A stretch of DNA of 64,000 nt from Hyphomicrobiaceae bacterium UBA7697 (GTDB lineage: Bacteria > Pseudomonadota > Alphaproteobacteria > Rhizobiales > Methyloligellaceae), in contig DLGJ01000007.1 of assembly GCA_002482645.1 (NCBI GenBank), positions 62,001-126,000 of the forward strand, given 5' to 3'. The position numbers and the translations under genes are program-made. The notes under the pieces are model-generated. The model was not told where the DNA came from. It saw only the letters and a program-made list of their open reading frames with translations, and ran no database searches. Every line of letters starts with the position of its first letter. The stretch's first letter is position 1. Positions 8,123 to 18,300 of this stretch are shown here, one piece after another.

Positions 8123-9367
8123 ATGAGCACGCACACGACCGACATCTCTCTCTTCGACGCCGTGGTGGTTGGGGCGGGACCTGCCGGCATCGCCACGGCC
8201 CTTGCGCTCGCGCATGTCGGCGCCAAGGTGGCTCTGGCCGGTCCGCCGCCGCCGGCGGTAGCCGCGGCCCGGCCAGAAACGCGCACCGCCGCGCTCTTGA
8301 CCAGCTCGGTGGACTTCTTGAAGCGCCTCGGCGTCTGGGAGCCGCTCGTGCCCCATGCCGCGCCGTTGACGGCAATTCGCATCGTCGATTCCTCGCGCGG
8401 TCTCCTCCGGTCGCCGGAGATCACGTTCGAGGCCCGCGAACTCGGCCTTGAAGCTTTCGGCTACAACATCGCCAACAGTGCCTTGAGCGAGGTCCTGTAC
8501 GCCCGGGCTGAAGACGCCGTCACTCAGCTCGCGCCCCAAGCCATCGAGGGCGTGACGACCGGCGCCGCCGAGGCGGTCCTGAGTCTGGCGGACGGTACGC
8601 GATTGGCGGCGCGCCTTGTCGCCGGTGCGGACGGACGCAACTCGCTTTGCCGCAAAGCGGCCAAGATCGACACGCGCGATCGGCGTTACGACCAATCCGC
8701 GATCGCCTCGAGCTTCCGCCATACGATTTCCCATGGCGGCGTCTCGACCGAACTGCACCGGGAGGGCGGCTCCGTCACGTGCGTTCCGACGCCCGACCCG
8801 CTGACGTCGAGCCTGGTCCTGGTCGGCAGCACGGCCGAGGTCGACGCGTTGATGGCGATGGACAAACCTGACTTCGCGGCGCACCTTCAAGAACGCTTCG
8901 GCGAGACTCTCGGCGTCCTTTCCGATGTGGGACCGCGTGCCGCCTTCCCCGTGGCCGGGTTGACGGCCAAGCGGCTCGCGTCCAACCGTGTCGCGCTGAT
9001 TGGAGAAGCCGCGCATGTCATGGCACCCATTGGCGCGCAGGGTCTCAATCTTGGCCTGCGCGATGCGGCGGCGCTCGCCGATTGCGTGGCGGATGGCTTG
9101 GGCCAAGGTCGGGATCCGGGCGGGCCGGACGTTCTGGCGCAATACGAGCAGGCCCGTCAGCTCGATGTTTTGTCCCGGACGATCGGCATCGACCTGTTGG
9201 GCCGTTCGCTTCTGACCGATGTCCTGCCGATCCAATTGGCGCGCGGCGCGGTCATTGCCGGACTCAACCGGCTTGCCCCGCTCAAACGGCTGGTGATGCA
9301 GGCTGGACTGGCACCGCCGGCCTCCCTGCCGCGCCTCATGCGCCCTCTCGGGACCGCGCCCGCTTGA
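8123..9367 (+). CDS. FAD-dependent monooxygenase, UbiH/UbiF/COQ6 family
   Basis: 414 residues from an ATG with a GAGGAAGG ribosome-binding site; the open frame extends 108 codons further upstream but that part has no family match. FDAVVVGAGPAGIATALALA (residues ~11-30) is the FAD-binding Rossmann motif, GADGRNSLCRKAA the DG motif, and ALIGEAAHVMAPIGAQGLNL (~292-311) the second FAD site, with Glu where Asp is usual (GD motif). The family hydroxylates the aromatic ring in ubiquinone biosynthesis, at the cytoplasmic membrane. Which ring position this one serves cannot be decided. Followed in the same direction by an LpxL-type acyltransferase. Confidence 0.88.
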   Translation: MSTHTTDISLFDAVVVGAGPAGIATALALAHVGAKVALAGPPPPAVAAARPETRTAALLTSSVDFLKRLGVWEPLVPHAAPLTAIRIVDSSRGLLRSPEITFEARELGLEAFGYNIANSALSEVLYARAEDAVTQLAPQAIEGVTTGAAEAVLSLADGTRLAARLVAGADGRNSLCRKAAKIDTRDRRYDQSAIASSFRHTISHGGVSTELHREGGSVTCVPTPDPLTSSLVLVGSTAEVDALMAMDKPDFAAHLQERFGETLGVLSDVGPRAAFPVAGLTAKRLASNRVALIGEAAHVMAPIGAQGLNLGLRDAAALADCVADGLGQGRDPGGPDVLAQYEQARQLDVLSRTIGIDLLGRSLLTDVLPIQLARGAVIAGLNRLAPLKRLVMQAGLAPPASLPRLMRPLGTAPA

Positions 9368-9458
9368 CGCCCGTTTCGAGTTTCTTCAAGACGATGCGCT
9401 TCCGAAGGCGTCCCTTGGGTCCGCACCCGGCCTTCTCCACCACTCGAAAGATTCACTT

Positions 9459-10376
9459 TTGGCGAAATTACCCGACACGACGTTCGCGACCGACCTGAAA
9501 TACCGCCTCGAATATGGGGCGCTCCGGTTTTTGATCGGCATAGTCCGCGCGGTGCCCCTGGATACGGCTTGCGATATCTCGGCCTTCTTCTGGCGGCATC
9601 TCGGCAAGCGGAACCGCCGCCATAAACGCGCGCTCGCCAATCTGGAGCGGGCCTTTCCGGAGAAGACCCCGGAAGAACGCCAGCGGATCGCCGTTGCCGC
9701 CTGGGACAATCTCGGCCGGGTGATGGTCGAGACGATGAATATCGACCGCATCATCAAGGACCCCAGCCGGCTGCATGTCACCAACGGGCATTGGATCGGC
9801 CGCTACAAGGACAAGATGGGCCCGGCCCTCATTGTCACCATGCATATGGGCAACTGGGAAATCGGCATGTGGCCGGTGACGCTCGCGGGCGTCCGGCCGG
9901 CCGGCGTCTACCGTTCCGTGAAGAATCCTTACGTCGACCGGTATCTGCGCGAGCAGCGCCAAGCTCTTTATCCGGGGGGACTTTTCGGCCGGGGCCGTAC
10001 CGCGGGCGAAGACGAAACGCAGAAGACCGCGCGCCTCATCATGGATTACGTCCGTCAGGGCGGACGGCTGGGCTTCATATCCGATCTCTACGACCGCAAC
10101 GGCATCGAGGTGCCGTTTTTCGGCCACCTGGCCAAGAGCATGCCGATCGCGGCGATGATCGCGCGCCGTGTCGGCGCCCGCATCTGGATTGGCCGCTGCG
10201 TCCGCATCGGCAATCGCTCGGTTTTCGACGTCAACGTCAACGAGCTGCGAATCCCGCGAACCCAGAATCAGGCGGAGGACATCCGGGCGATCACGGCGGC
10301 GATCCAGCGTTACTTCGAGGTCTGGATCCGGGAAAATCCCGAACAGTTCATGTGGTCGAACCGCCGCTGGTCGTAG
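9459..10376 (+). CDS. Lysophospholipid/lipid A acyltransferase, LpxL/HtrB family
   Basis: 305 residues. The HX4(D/E) catalytic motif is HMGNWE at residues 129-134, preceded by ALIVT and followed by GVYRSVKNPYVDRYLREQR, the usual LpxL/LpxM order. LGFISDLYDRNGIEVPFFG carries the second conserved block, ending in VPFFG (usual VPFFG/VPFLG). Enzymes of this family move an acyl group from acyl-ACP to a lipid A precursor or another lysolipid at the inner face of the membrane. Start is TTG at 9459; no in-frame ATG lies upstream of the conserved N terminus. The gene sits 91 bases after the UbiH-type gene. Confidence 0.88.
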   Translation: MAKLPDTTFATDLKYRLEYGALRFLIGIVRAVPLDTACDISAFFWRHLGKRNRRHKRALANLERAFPEKTPEERQRIAVAAWDNLGRVMVETMNIDRIIKDPSRLHVTNGHWIGRYKDKMGPALIVTMHMGNWEIGMWPVTLAGVRPAGVYRSVKNPYVDRYLREQRQALYPGGLFGRGRTAGEDETQKTARLIMDYVRQGGRLGFISDLYDRNGIEVPFFGHLAKSMPIAAMIARRVGARIWIGRCVRIGNRSVFDVNVNELRIPRTQNQAEDIRAITAAIQRYFEVWIRENPEQFMWSNRRWS

Positions 10377-10431
10377 AGCCCGTCATGGCGCGTTGACAGT
10401 CTTCGCCGGCCGCGATCTTATCCGCCCAATC

Positions 10432-10764
10432 ATGTCTCAAGTTCGTAACGCACGCTTCCAGATCGGCCAGGTGGTCCGCCACCGCATCTATCCCTTTCGC
10501 GGTGTCATCTTCGATGTGGACCCGACCTTCGCCAACACGGAGGAGTGGTACGAGTCCATCCCGCAGGACGTCCGGCCGGCCAAGGATCAGCCGTTCTACC
10601 ATCTCCTGGCGGAGAACGCCGACACCGAGTACGTGGCCTATGTCTCGGAACAAAACCTGCTGCCGGACGAATCCGACGAGCCGCTGAGACATCCGCAAAT
10701 TCCCGAACTGTTCGAGGATTTGCGCAATGGCGTGTTCCGCTTCCGCTACATGCCGGAGCATTAG
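10432..10764 (+). CDS. hspQ: Heat shock protein HspQ (YccV, hemimethylated-DNA-binding fold)
   Basis: 110 residues, the usual family length. It starts NARFQIGQVVRHRIYPFRGV and continues FDVDPTFANTEEWYESIP, PFYHLLAENADTEYVAYVSE and QNLLPDESDEPLRHPQI, all hallmark segments of HspQ/YccV. The protein is known as a Lon specificity factor and to bind hemimethylated DNA in enterobacteria. The frame is open further upstream, but the family begins at this ATG. The gene lies close to the acyltransferase and may be co-transcribed with it. Confidence 0.93.
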   Translation: MSQVRNARFQIGQVVRHRIYPFRGVIFDVDPTFANTEEWYESIPQDVRPAKDQPFYHLLAENADTEYVAYVSEQNLLPDESDEPLRHPQIPELFEDLRNGVFRFRYMPEH

Positions 10765-10848
10765 CCTGAAGCGTGAGCAGCGCCGGTCGGTTCCTGCCCG
10801 TTGCCGTGCCGTTTCAAGGCCTTCGGCGATCCCCATCACATCCCGAAC

Positions 10849-10882
10849 AAAGAAAAGGCCGCGCCGGGAACCCCGCGCGGCC
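10849..10882 (-). terminator. Rho-independent terminator of the IalB gene
   Basis: Minus strand: GGCCGCGC paired with GCGCGGCC (10857-10864 and 10875-10882), further closed by an inner GGG/CCC, followed by TTTTCTTT. It is about 44 bases past the stop of the IalB-like gene and 85 bases past hspQ on the other strand. Confidence 0.75.
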
Positions 10883-10925
10883 TAATCCATCTCACGCTTC
10901 TTGCCGGCCGGCCCCGGCGCTCCCG

Positions 10926-11666
10926 CTATTGCTGCGGGGCGGGCTGTGCCGGAGCGCCCTGCTCAGCGGTACCCTGGCCTTGCTTGGCCTTGGCCGCGAG
11001 TTCCTGCTGGCGCTTGCGGAACATTTCCATCAGCTGACGGCGCTGCTGCTCGTAGACCGCATTGTCGACGGGCGGTCCGTCATAGGCCTTGGTAAAGCCG
11101 GTCAGCGGCACCGGGAAACCCATCGTCTTCTGCTGGATATTCATCGCCGCCACGACCATCTGCTTGCCGGCACGCATCTTCTGGAAGAGGTCGTCCGTCA
11201 ATTCCATCTGCACCTGGCAGCTGGTCGGGAAGCAAATCGAATATTGCAGCTGGATGGGCTCCTGTTCGTCGATACGGATCTGCACGCCGGCCGGAATGAC
11301 GAGCGCGTAGGCCGTCGGGACCCGGATGAGGAGCTGCTGCTTGTCCTCGCCTTCGGCTTTGCGGACGGCCGCCGCAATCAACACCATGCCGGTGTTGGGC
11401 TCGAGACCCTCATGGTTGATCAAGCAAATCTGCTTGTCGGCGGTTTGCTCGTTCTTCATGCAAAGCTTGACCCACGCGTCCTGAGCGGCGCCCTGGGGGC
11501 CCGCCGCAGGCGCAGCGCCACCCTTCGGCGCGGCAGAGGAATTCGGCTGCTGGGCCATTGTCGCCACGCTGGCGGAGGTCACGCCCAGCGCGAGAACGCC
11601 CGCACCCAGCACAATACGTGCCGCATCGCGGCAAAAGCAGTTCCAGCGATCCTTGGACCAGATCAT
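10926..11666 (-). CDS. Invasion-associated locus B (IalB) family protein
   Basis: 246 residues. A hydrophobic export segment (IVLGAGVLALGVTSASVATM, ~18-37) is followed by an Ala/Gly/Pro-rich linker and the IalB domain (~62-205). Domain features visible are WVKLCMK, KQICLINHEG, LLIRVPTAYALVIPAGVQI, and SICFPTSCQVQMELTDDL with paired cysteines. The C terminus is Gln/Ala-rich and coiled. IalB was first described in Bartonella entry into red cells, but homologues are general periplasmic or envelope proteins in Hyphomicrobiales. AGGAAAGG precedes the ATG. Divergent from the solute-binding-protein gene, with a 260-base shared promoter region. Confidence 0.9.
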   Translation of the reverse strand: MIWSKDRWNCFCRDAARIVLGAGVLALGVTSASVATMAQQPNSSAAPKGGAAPAAGPQGAAQDAWVKLCMKNEQTADKQICLINHEGLEPNTGMVLIAAAVRKAEGEDKQQLLIRVPTAYALVIPAGVQIRIDEQEPIQLQYSICFPTSCQVQMELTDDLFQKMRAGKQMVVAAMNIQQKTMGFPVPLTGFTKAYDGPPVDNAVYEQQRRQLMEMFRKRQQELAAKAKQGQGTAEQGAPAQPAPQQ

Positions 11667-11926
11667 AAATCGACCTTTCCTCTATTATTGGGGGCTCAAA
11701 CGGTTCGCCTGCCCTATCCGTGCCCAATCTTTGAAACTAGGGTCAATACCCGAAATGCGGCGCTGGCGTGGCTTTTAACCGCCGTCTCGAGCCAAACCGC
11801 ACCTTCAACCGCCCGATAGGTTAGAATGGGGCGGGATTCGGCGCGGCGTAAGAATTCGTAGTCAGGACTGTTACCCTTAGCTAGATGGTGTAACGCGCTG
11901 GCATCTATAGCCATCCAAGGTCATCG

Positions 11927-13738
11927 TTGAAAGCCCCTATTTTCCTTCTGATTGCTGGACTGCTGGCCCATCCTGCGTGCGTCTTGGCGGAGCCTCGCGG
12001 CGGAATCGCCATGCATGGTACCCCCCGGGAGGACGCCGATTTCTCGCATTTTTCCTATGCCGAGCCGGATGCGCCCAAAGGCGGCAAGGTCCGCTTCGCC
12101 GAGCAAGGAACCTTCGACAGCTTGAATCCCTTCATCGTCAAGGGCGGAGCGGCAGAGGGCGTCCGCCAATACGTGTACGAGACCCTGATGGCGCGCGCCT
12201 ATGACGAGCCCTTCTCGCTTTACGGGTTGATCGCCGAGACGATCGACACGCCGCCCGACCGGTCCTGGGTCGAGTTCACCCTGAATCCAAAGGCAAAATT
12301 CTCGGACGGCACCCCGATCACCGTCGAGGACGTGATCTTTTCCCATGCGGTTCTGCGGGACCGCGGGCGCCCCAATCACCGCTCCTACTACAAGAAGGTC
12401 ACGAAGGTCGAAAAAACCGGGGATCGCTCCGTTCGCTTTACCTTCGACGGCTCGGGGGACCGGGAAATGCCGCTGATCATGGCGCTGATGCCCATTCTGC
12501 CGAGCCATCTTCTCACGCCCGAGACGTTCGAGAAGACCACGCTCAAACCGCCCGTCGGCAGCGGGCCGTATATCGTCGCGGAGGTCGATCCGGGAAAGCG
12601 CATCACCTACAAGCGGAATCCGGATTATTGGGCGCGCGACCTCCCCGTCAATCGCGGCCGCTTCAACTTCGACGAGATCCGGATCGACTATTTCCGGGAT
12701 GCGAGTTCGATGTTCGAAGGTTTCAAGTCGGGGCTCGTCGATCTTCGCGAGGAGCTGAACCCCACGCTCTGGGCGCAAGGCTACGATTTCCCCGCCTCGC
12801 GAGACGGGCGCGTGGTCAAGGAATCTCTTCCCATCCAGACGCCGGCGGGCATGTCCGCCCTCGCCTTCAATACGAGGCGCCCCCAATTCGCCGATCCGCG
12901 CGTCCGCCAGGCCCTGATCCGGCTGTTCGACTATGCCTGGATGGACCGCACGCTCTATCACGACCTCTTCGCCTACTCGCAGAGCTATTTCGTGCGCTCG
13001 GAGCTGTCCTCGCATGGCCGCCCGGCGGACGCGACGGAGCGGAGGCTCCTGGCGCCGTTCCCCGATGCGGTGAAGCCGGAGATCATGAACGGAACGTTCT
13101 CGTTCCGTGCCAGCGACGGCACCGGCCAGAACCGTCAGGGCCGCGTCGAGGCGCTCAAGTTGCTCGAAGCGGCGGGCTACGTGTTGAGAGACGGGACGCT
13201 GGTCAACGCAGAGACGGGCAAGCCCTTCACGTTCGAGATCCTTGCTCGAAACCGCGCCCAGGAACGTCTGCTTCTAACCTATGCGGCGGCCCTGAAGCAG
13301 GTGGGGATCGATGTGCGTATCAGGCAGGTCGACGCCGCGCAGTACGAGCGCCGCAAGCTGACCTTCGACTTCGACATGATCCCGAATTACTGGGGCGCCT
13401 CGCTGTCGCCGGGCAACGAACAGTCCTTCCGCTGGGGAAGCAAATCCGCCGAGACGGAAGGCTCGCTCAATCTGCCGGGCGTGCAGAGCGAGGCGGTCGA
13501 TGCCATGATCGAGGCCATTCTCGCGGCACAGACGCGAGACGACTTCGTCTCCGCCGTGCGGGCGCTCGACCGGATCCTCCTTTCCGGTGACTATGTGGTT
13601 CCGCTGTTCTATCTACCGGATCAGTGGATTGCGCATTGGAAACGGCTGAAACGCCCGCAATCGACCCCACTCTATGGCTACCAGATCGACACGTGGTGGT
13701 ATGCTGAGGATTCCAAGACCGGCGCCACGACGCCGTAG
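11927..13738 (+). CDS. Family 5 extracellular solute-binding protein (YejA-like), orphan
   Basis: 603 residues with a signal peptide ending about CVLA (residue 21), so periplasmic. SBP_bac_5 features: FDSLNPFIVKG, YETLMARAYDEPFSLYGLIA, TLNPKAKFSDGTPITVEDVIF, VGSGPYIV and ITYKRNPDYWARDLPVN. The N-terminal FSHFSYAEPDAPKGGKVRFA is characteristic of YejA proteins, which deliver peptides (or microcin C) to the YejBEF ABC permease. No permease or ATPase gene is nearby. Start is TTG at 11927 with AAGG upstream. The next gene, a degenerate adenylate-forming protein, begins only 30 bases after its stop, so the two look co-transcribed. Confidence 0.9.
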   Translation: MKAPIFLLIAGLLAHPACVLAEPRGGIAMHGTPREDADFSHFSYAEPDAPKGGKVRFAEQGTFDSLNPFIVKGGAAEGVRQYVYETLMARAYDEPFSLYGLIAETIDTPPDRSWVEFTLNPKAKFSDGTPITVEDVIFSHAVLRDRGRPNHRSYYKKVTKVEKTGDRSVRFTFDGSGDREMPLIMALMPILPSHLLTPETFEKTTLKPPVGSGPYIVAEVDPGKRITYKRNPDYWARDLPVNRGRFNFDEIRIDYFRDASSMFEGFKSGLVDLREELNPTLWAQGYDFPASRDGRVVKESLPIQTPAGMSALAFNTRRPQFADPRVRQALIRLFDYAWMDRTLYHDLFAYSQSYFVRSELSSHGRPADATERRLLAPFPDAVKPEIMNGTFSFRASDGTGQNRQGRVEALKLLEAAGYVLRDGTLVNAETGKPFTFEILARNRAQERLLLTYAAALKQVGIDVRIRQVDAAQYERRKLTFDFDMIPNYWGASLSPGNEQSFRWGSKSAETEGSLNLPGVQSEAVDAMIEAILAAQTRDDFVSAVRALDRILLSGDYVVPLFYLPDQWIAHWKRLKRPQSTPLYGYQIDTWWYAEDSKTGATTP

Positions 13739-13768
13739 CCGCAAGCGCCGGCAGCCGAATACGAGCCA

Positions 13769-15361
13769 ATGACCACTCTAGCCGCGCCAGCGCTGGATAG
13801 GCCCCAGGACGAGGCCCGGATCACGCCCTCGGGCCTACTGCGCCGGCGCGCGCGGCAGACACCGGACGCGCTCGCGCTGCTCGATCCTCCGAACCGGCAC
13901 GCGCTCGGCCCATCCGCGCCACGGCGGCTGTCCTATGCCGAGACCGATGCCGCCGTCGAGGCATTGGCCGCCTATTTCGTCCAACTCGGACTGGCGTCCG
14001 GCGATACCGTCGTCGTGCAGCTTCCGAACCTGATCGAGGCGCCGCTGGCATTCCTGGGAGCGTGGCGTGCCGGATTGACCGTCGCGGCGGTCCCGATGCT
14101 CTGGCGCGGAACGGAGGTCGCGCGGGTCTGCGACATGCTCGAACCCGCGGCCTTGATCGGAATATCCCACTATGCCGGGGAGCATCCGGCCGAATTGCTG
14201 CGCGGCGTGGCCGCCACGCGGCTGCCGGTGCGGTTCGTGATGGGGTTCGGCCCCGACCTGCCGGACGGCGTCACCCCGCTCGACGATGCGATCCTGGACG
14301 GCGCCCCGTCTAACTTCCTCGCGCGCGCGAATTCCGGACCTGCCCTCGTGACGTTCACCGCACGGCCTGGCGCACCGCTCGTTCCGCTGTTCCGCGAAGA
14401 CGACGACATCCTTCTACAAGGCGCGATGGCGGTGATGGCTCTCGACCTCGGCCGGCACGACATTGTCTTGAATGCCTATCCGCTGACGGGCCCCGCCGGA
14501 ATCGCCGCCGGACTCGCGCCCTGGCTCATCGGCGGGACGGCGCTGGTGCAGCACGACCCGTTCGACGATTGTGTCCTCGTCCAGCAAATTCTATCGACAG
14601 GCGCGACCGTGACCGCGCTTCCGGGCACGGTTCTGGATGGGCTGGCGGACGATCGCGTTCTTGGCGACGATCGCTGCAGCCTCCGTCATGTCGGCCGCGT
14701 CTGGTCCGTGCCGAAACTGACTGACGCGGCCGTGGCGGGCGCGCCGGAGGATCGGGCAACATTCGATCTTTATCCGCTCGGCGATCTCGCCAGCCTGATC
14801 GTACGCGTCGGCGATCCGTCAGGGCGCGGGACGATACCGCTCGGCGCGCTCCGTATCGACGACGGCGGCGACGCCACGGAATTTCTCGAAACGGCCCTTA
14901 TCGGCGGGACCGGAAACACGGCGCAAGACATCTTCGTTCGCGGGCCCGTCATTCCTCGCGGCCGCCCCAATGGCCCCGTGGCGCGGGATTCGGACGGCTT
15001 CGTCAAGACGGGGCTGCAGGGCGAGGCCCGCGACGGCCATCTCGCCGTCTCGCGCGACCCCGAACTCGTCTATCACGGCGGCTTCACGCTGGCCGCTTCG
15101 GAACTCGACGGGCTCTATCAAGCCTTCCCGGATTTTCTCGACGCCGCCTGCTTCGTCCTGCCGGACCCCGTGGTGGGCGACAGAATCTTTGCGGCGGTGG
15201 TGCCCGCGCCGTCCGCCGCCGTGTCCTTGGAAGCGCTGCACGGATTTCTCGCGGAACGCTCCGTCGCGACCTTCAAATTCCCCGACAAGCTGCTCGTGGT
15301 TCCCGAGATTCCGCGCGATGGCACAACCATATTGCGCGACGCGATTTTGCGGCAGATCTAA
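13769..15361 (+). CDS. Acyl-adenylate synthetase homologue lacking catalytic residues
   Basis: 530 residues with the ANL fold: LLRRRARQTPDALALLDP, LSYAETDAAVEALAAYFVQLG, GDTVVVQLPNLIEAPLAFLG, and a C-terminal subdomain ending VPEIPRDGTTILRDAILRQI. The catalytic motifs are eroded. Where (S/T)SGTTGxPKG is expected there is FTARPGAPLVPLFR, losing the P-loop lysine; the TGD aspartate is KTGL; the final PRxxxGKIxR lysine is Thr (PRDGTTILR). It is intact and full length, so it is a maintained pseudoenzyme or a divergent enzyme, not a broken gene. Possible roles are acyl binding or a partner function with the preceding binding protein. It overlaps the 3' end of mfd by 4 bases. Confidence 0.82.
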   Translation: MTTLAAPALDRPQDEARITPSGLLRRRARQTPDALALLDPPNRHALGPSAPRRLSYAETDAAVEALAAYFVQLGLASGDTVVVQLPNLIEAPLAFLGAWRAGLTVAAVPMLWRGTEVARVCDMLEPAALIGISHYAGEHPAELLRGVAATRLPVRFVMGFGPDLPDGVTPLDDAILDGAPSNFLARANSGPALVTFTARPGAPLVPLFREDDDILLQGAMAVMALDLGRHDIVLNAYPLTGPAGIAAGLAPWLIGGTALVQHDPFDDCVLVQQILSTGATVTALPGTVLDGLADDRVLGDDRCSLRHVGRVWSVPKLTDAAVAGAPEDRATFDLYPLGDLASLIVRVGDPSGRGTIPLGALRIDDGGDATEFLETALIGGTGNTAQDIFVRGPVIPRGRPNGPVARDSDGFVKTGLQGEARDGHLAVSRDPELVYHGGFTLAASELDGLYQAFPDFLDAACFVLPDPVVGDRIFAAVVPAPSAAVSLEALHGFLAERSVATFKFPDKLLVVPEIPRDGTTILRDAILRQI

Positions 15362-18300
15362 GCGGCCTGCTTGGCGGCGCCTGCGATCTTCGCGAGCTCT
15401 TTCAGAAAATCGCGCGCGCCGATGAGCCTGTCCTCCGCGCTCGGCCAATTACCGTAGAAGATCAGCTTGTGGTCGGGTTGAAGCTTCACCTTGCGCGCAT
15501 ATTTGCTGATGAACCGCAACAGGCCTTCGGGATTTGCGAATTCGTTGTTGCGGAAGACGATGACCGCGCCTTTCGGCCCCGCGTCGATCTGCTCGATATT
15601 CGCCTGTCTGCAAAGTCCCTTGATCTCGACCACATCGAGAAGATGACGCACCTCGTCCGGCAACGGTCCGAAACGGTCGATGAGCTCGGCCGCGAAGGCT
15701 TCGATGGCCTCTTGGGTCTCGACGCCCGACAGCCGGCGGTAGAGGCCGAGCCTGACTTGCAGGTCCGGCACATAGGCGTCGGGGATCAGAACGGCGGTGC
15801 CGAGATTGATGCGCGGGCTCCATTGGTCCTCAATCATCGCGCCCTCGCCTTCCTTCAGCGCGGCAATCGCTTCTTCGAGCATGGATTGATACAGCTCGAA
15901 CCCGACCTCGCGGATATGGCCGGACTGCTCTTCGCCGAGAAGATTGCCCGCACCGCGCAGATCGAGATCGTGGCTCGCCAGGATGAACCCGGCCCCGAGC
16001 GTATCGAGAGACTGCAGAACCTTGAGCCGCTTCTGCGCGGCCGGTGAGATGCGCCCGTCGGCCGGAATGGTGAAATAGGCATAGGCGCGAATCTTGGAGC
16101 GCCCGACGCGCCCCCGAAGCTGATAGAGCTGAGCCAGGCCGAACCGGTCCGCACGGTAGACGATCAGCGTATTGGCCGAGGGAATGTCGAGACCGCTTTC
16201 CACGATCGTGGTCGAGAGCAGCACGTCGTATTGCCGGTCGTAAAAGGCATTCATGACCTCGTCGAGCTCGCTCGAAGCCATCTGTCCGTGCGCGCGGGCG
16301 ACGCGCAGTTCCGGCGCATGCTCTTGCAAAAATGCGGCGGCCTCGTCGAGATCGGAGATGCGCGGCACCACGAAGAAGGTTTGTCCGCCACGAAAGCGCT
16401 CGCGCAGCAAGGCCTCGCGCAGCGTCATCGGATCGAAAGGCGAAACATAGGTTCGTACCGCGAGCCGGTCCACGGGCGGCGTCGCGATCAGCGACATCTC
16501 GCGCACGCCCGACATGGCCAGTTGCAGCGTACGCGGGATCGGCGTCGCGCTGAGAGTCAGCACGTGCACGTCCTCGCGCAGCTCCTTCAGCCGCTCCTTG
16601 TGCTTGACGCCGAAATGCTGCTCCTCGTCGATGATGAGGAGTCCGAGATCGGCGAAAGCGATCGACTTGCCGAGCAGCGCGTGCGTCCCGATGACGATGT
16701 CGATGTCGCCGTTCTTGAGCCCTTCCTTGGTCGCGCTCAGTTCCTTGGCCGAAACGAGCCGCGAGGCTTGGGCGATGCGAACGGGAAAGCACCTGAAGCG
16801 CTCTTCGAAGGTCTTGTAATGCTGCCGCGCCAGCAGCGTGGTCGGCACCACCACCGCGACTTGCTTGCCCGAGAGCACGGCGACGAGGCTCGCCCGCAAC
16901 GCCACTTCGGTCTTGCCGAAGCCGACGTCACCGCAGACCAGCCGGTCCATGGGCCGGCCGCTCGCGAGATCGTCCAGCACCGCGTTGATGCTGGTCATCT
17001 GGTCCTCGGTTTCCTCGAACGGAAAACGCGCGGCGAACTCCTCATACGTGCCGTCGGGCGGCGTCAGGGCCGGTGCCGTGCGCAGCACGCGCAGCGCCGC
17101 CACCTTGATGAGCTTTTCGGCCATGTCGCGGATGCGCTGCTTGAGCTTCGCCTTGCGCGATTGCCAAGCGACACCGCCGAGCTTGTCGAGCACGACGCCC
17201 GCCTCGTCCGAGCCGTAGCGCGTCAGGAGCTCGATGTTCTCGACCGGCAAATAGAGTTTGTCGTTGCCTTGATAATGGAGCTCCAAACAATCGTGCGGCT
17301 CTCCCGCCGCCTCGATGGTGCTGAGGCCCACGAAACGGCCGATACCGTGGTCGGCATGGACGACGAGATCTCCGACCGTGAGACTCGAGGCCTCGGTCAG
17401 CGCATCGGACGCCTTGGGCTTGCGAACCTTCCGCACGAGCCGGTCGCCGAGAATGTCCTGTTCGCCGATAACGGCGATGCCGTGAGCCTCGAAGCCGTGC
17501 TCGAGCGGTAGCACGGCGACCGAGACCGCATCGTGAGGCGCGGCGACCGCGTCCTGGAAGGTCGCCACCTTGACCGTGCCGTCGAGACCATGCTCGGCGA
17601 GAAGCGCCGCGAGCCTTTCGCGCGCGCCGGCGCTCCAGCAGGCGACGACGACGATCTTGTGCGCGCCGATAAGCTTCTTGGCGTGTGCGACGACGGCATC
17701 GAACACGTTGGCGCTCTCGGTCTGGCGCTCGGGCGCGAAGGACCGCCCCTGCCGCCCGCCGAACGAGACGATGGCGATGCCTTCCGTCTCGGGACGCTCG
17801 AACGTGTCGAAGGCGATCGCATGCGGCGCGGCGGCCAGCGCCGCTTGCCACTCCCGCTCGTCCAGGAACATGCTCCCGGCCGGAACCGGATGATAAGGCG
17901 GCGCGCCGAAGGCTTTCCGCTCCAGGGCTTCGGCCCGCGCGTCATGGTGGTCGGCGATTTGCTCCAAGCGGCTCTCGCGGGCATCGTCCGACAACGGATC
18001 GAGTGTGACCACGGCACCGGGCAGATAGTCGAACAGCGTGTCGAGCGTGTCGTGAAACAGCGGCAGCCAATGCTCCATGCCTTGATGCTGCTGCCCCGCC
18101 GAGATCGCCTCGTAGAGCGGATCGTCCCCGGTCACGGGCCCGAACAGCTCGACGTAGCGCTGCCGGAAGCCGCTGCGGATCTCCGGCGTGAGCGCGACCT
18201 CGCTCATGGGCAGGAAGTCCACCGCCTCGATGCGGGCTTCGGTGCGCTGCGTCTCCGGGTTGAAGGCACGGATCGATTCCAGCGTATCGCCGAAGAAATC

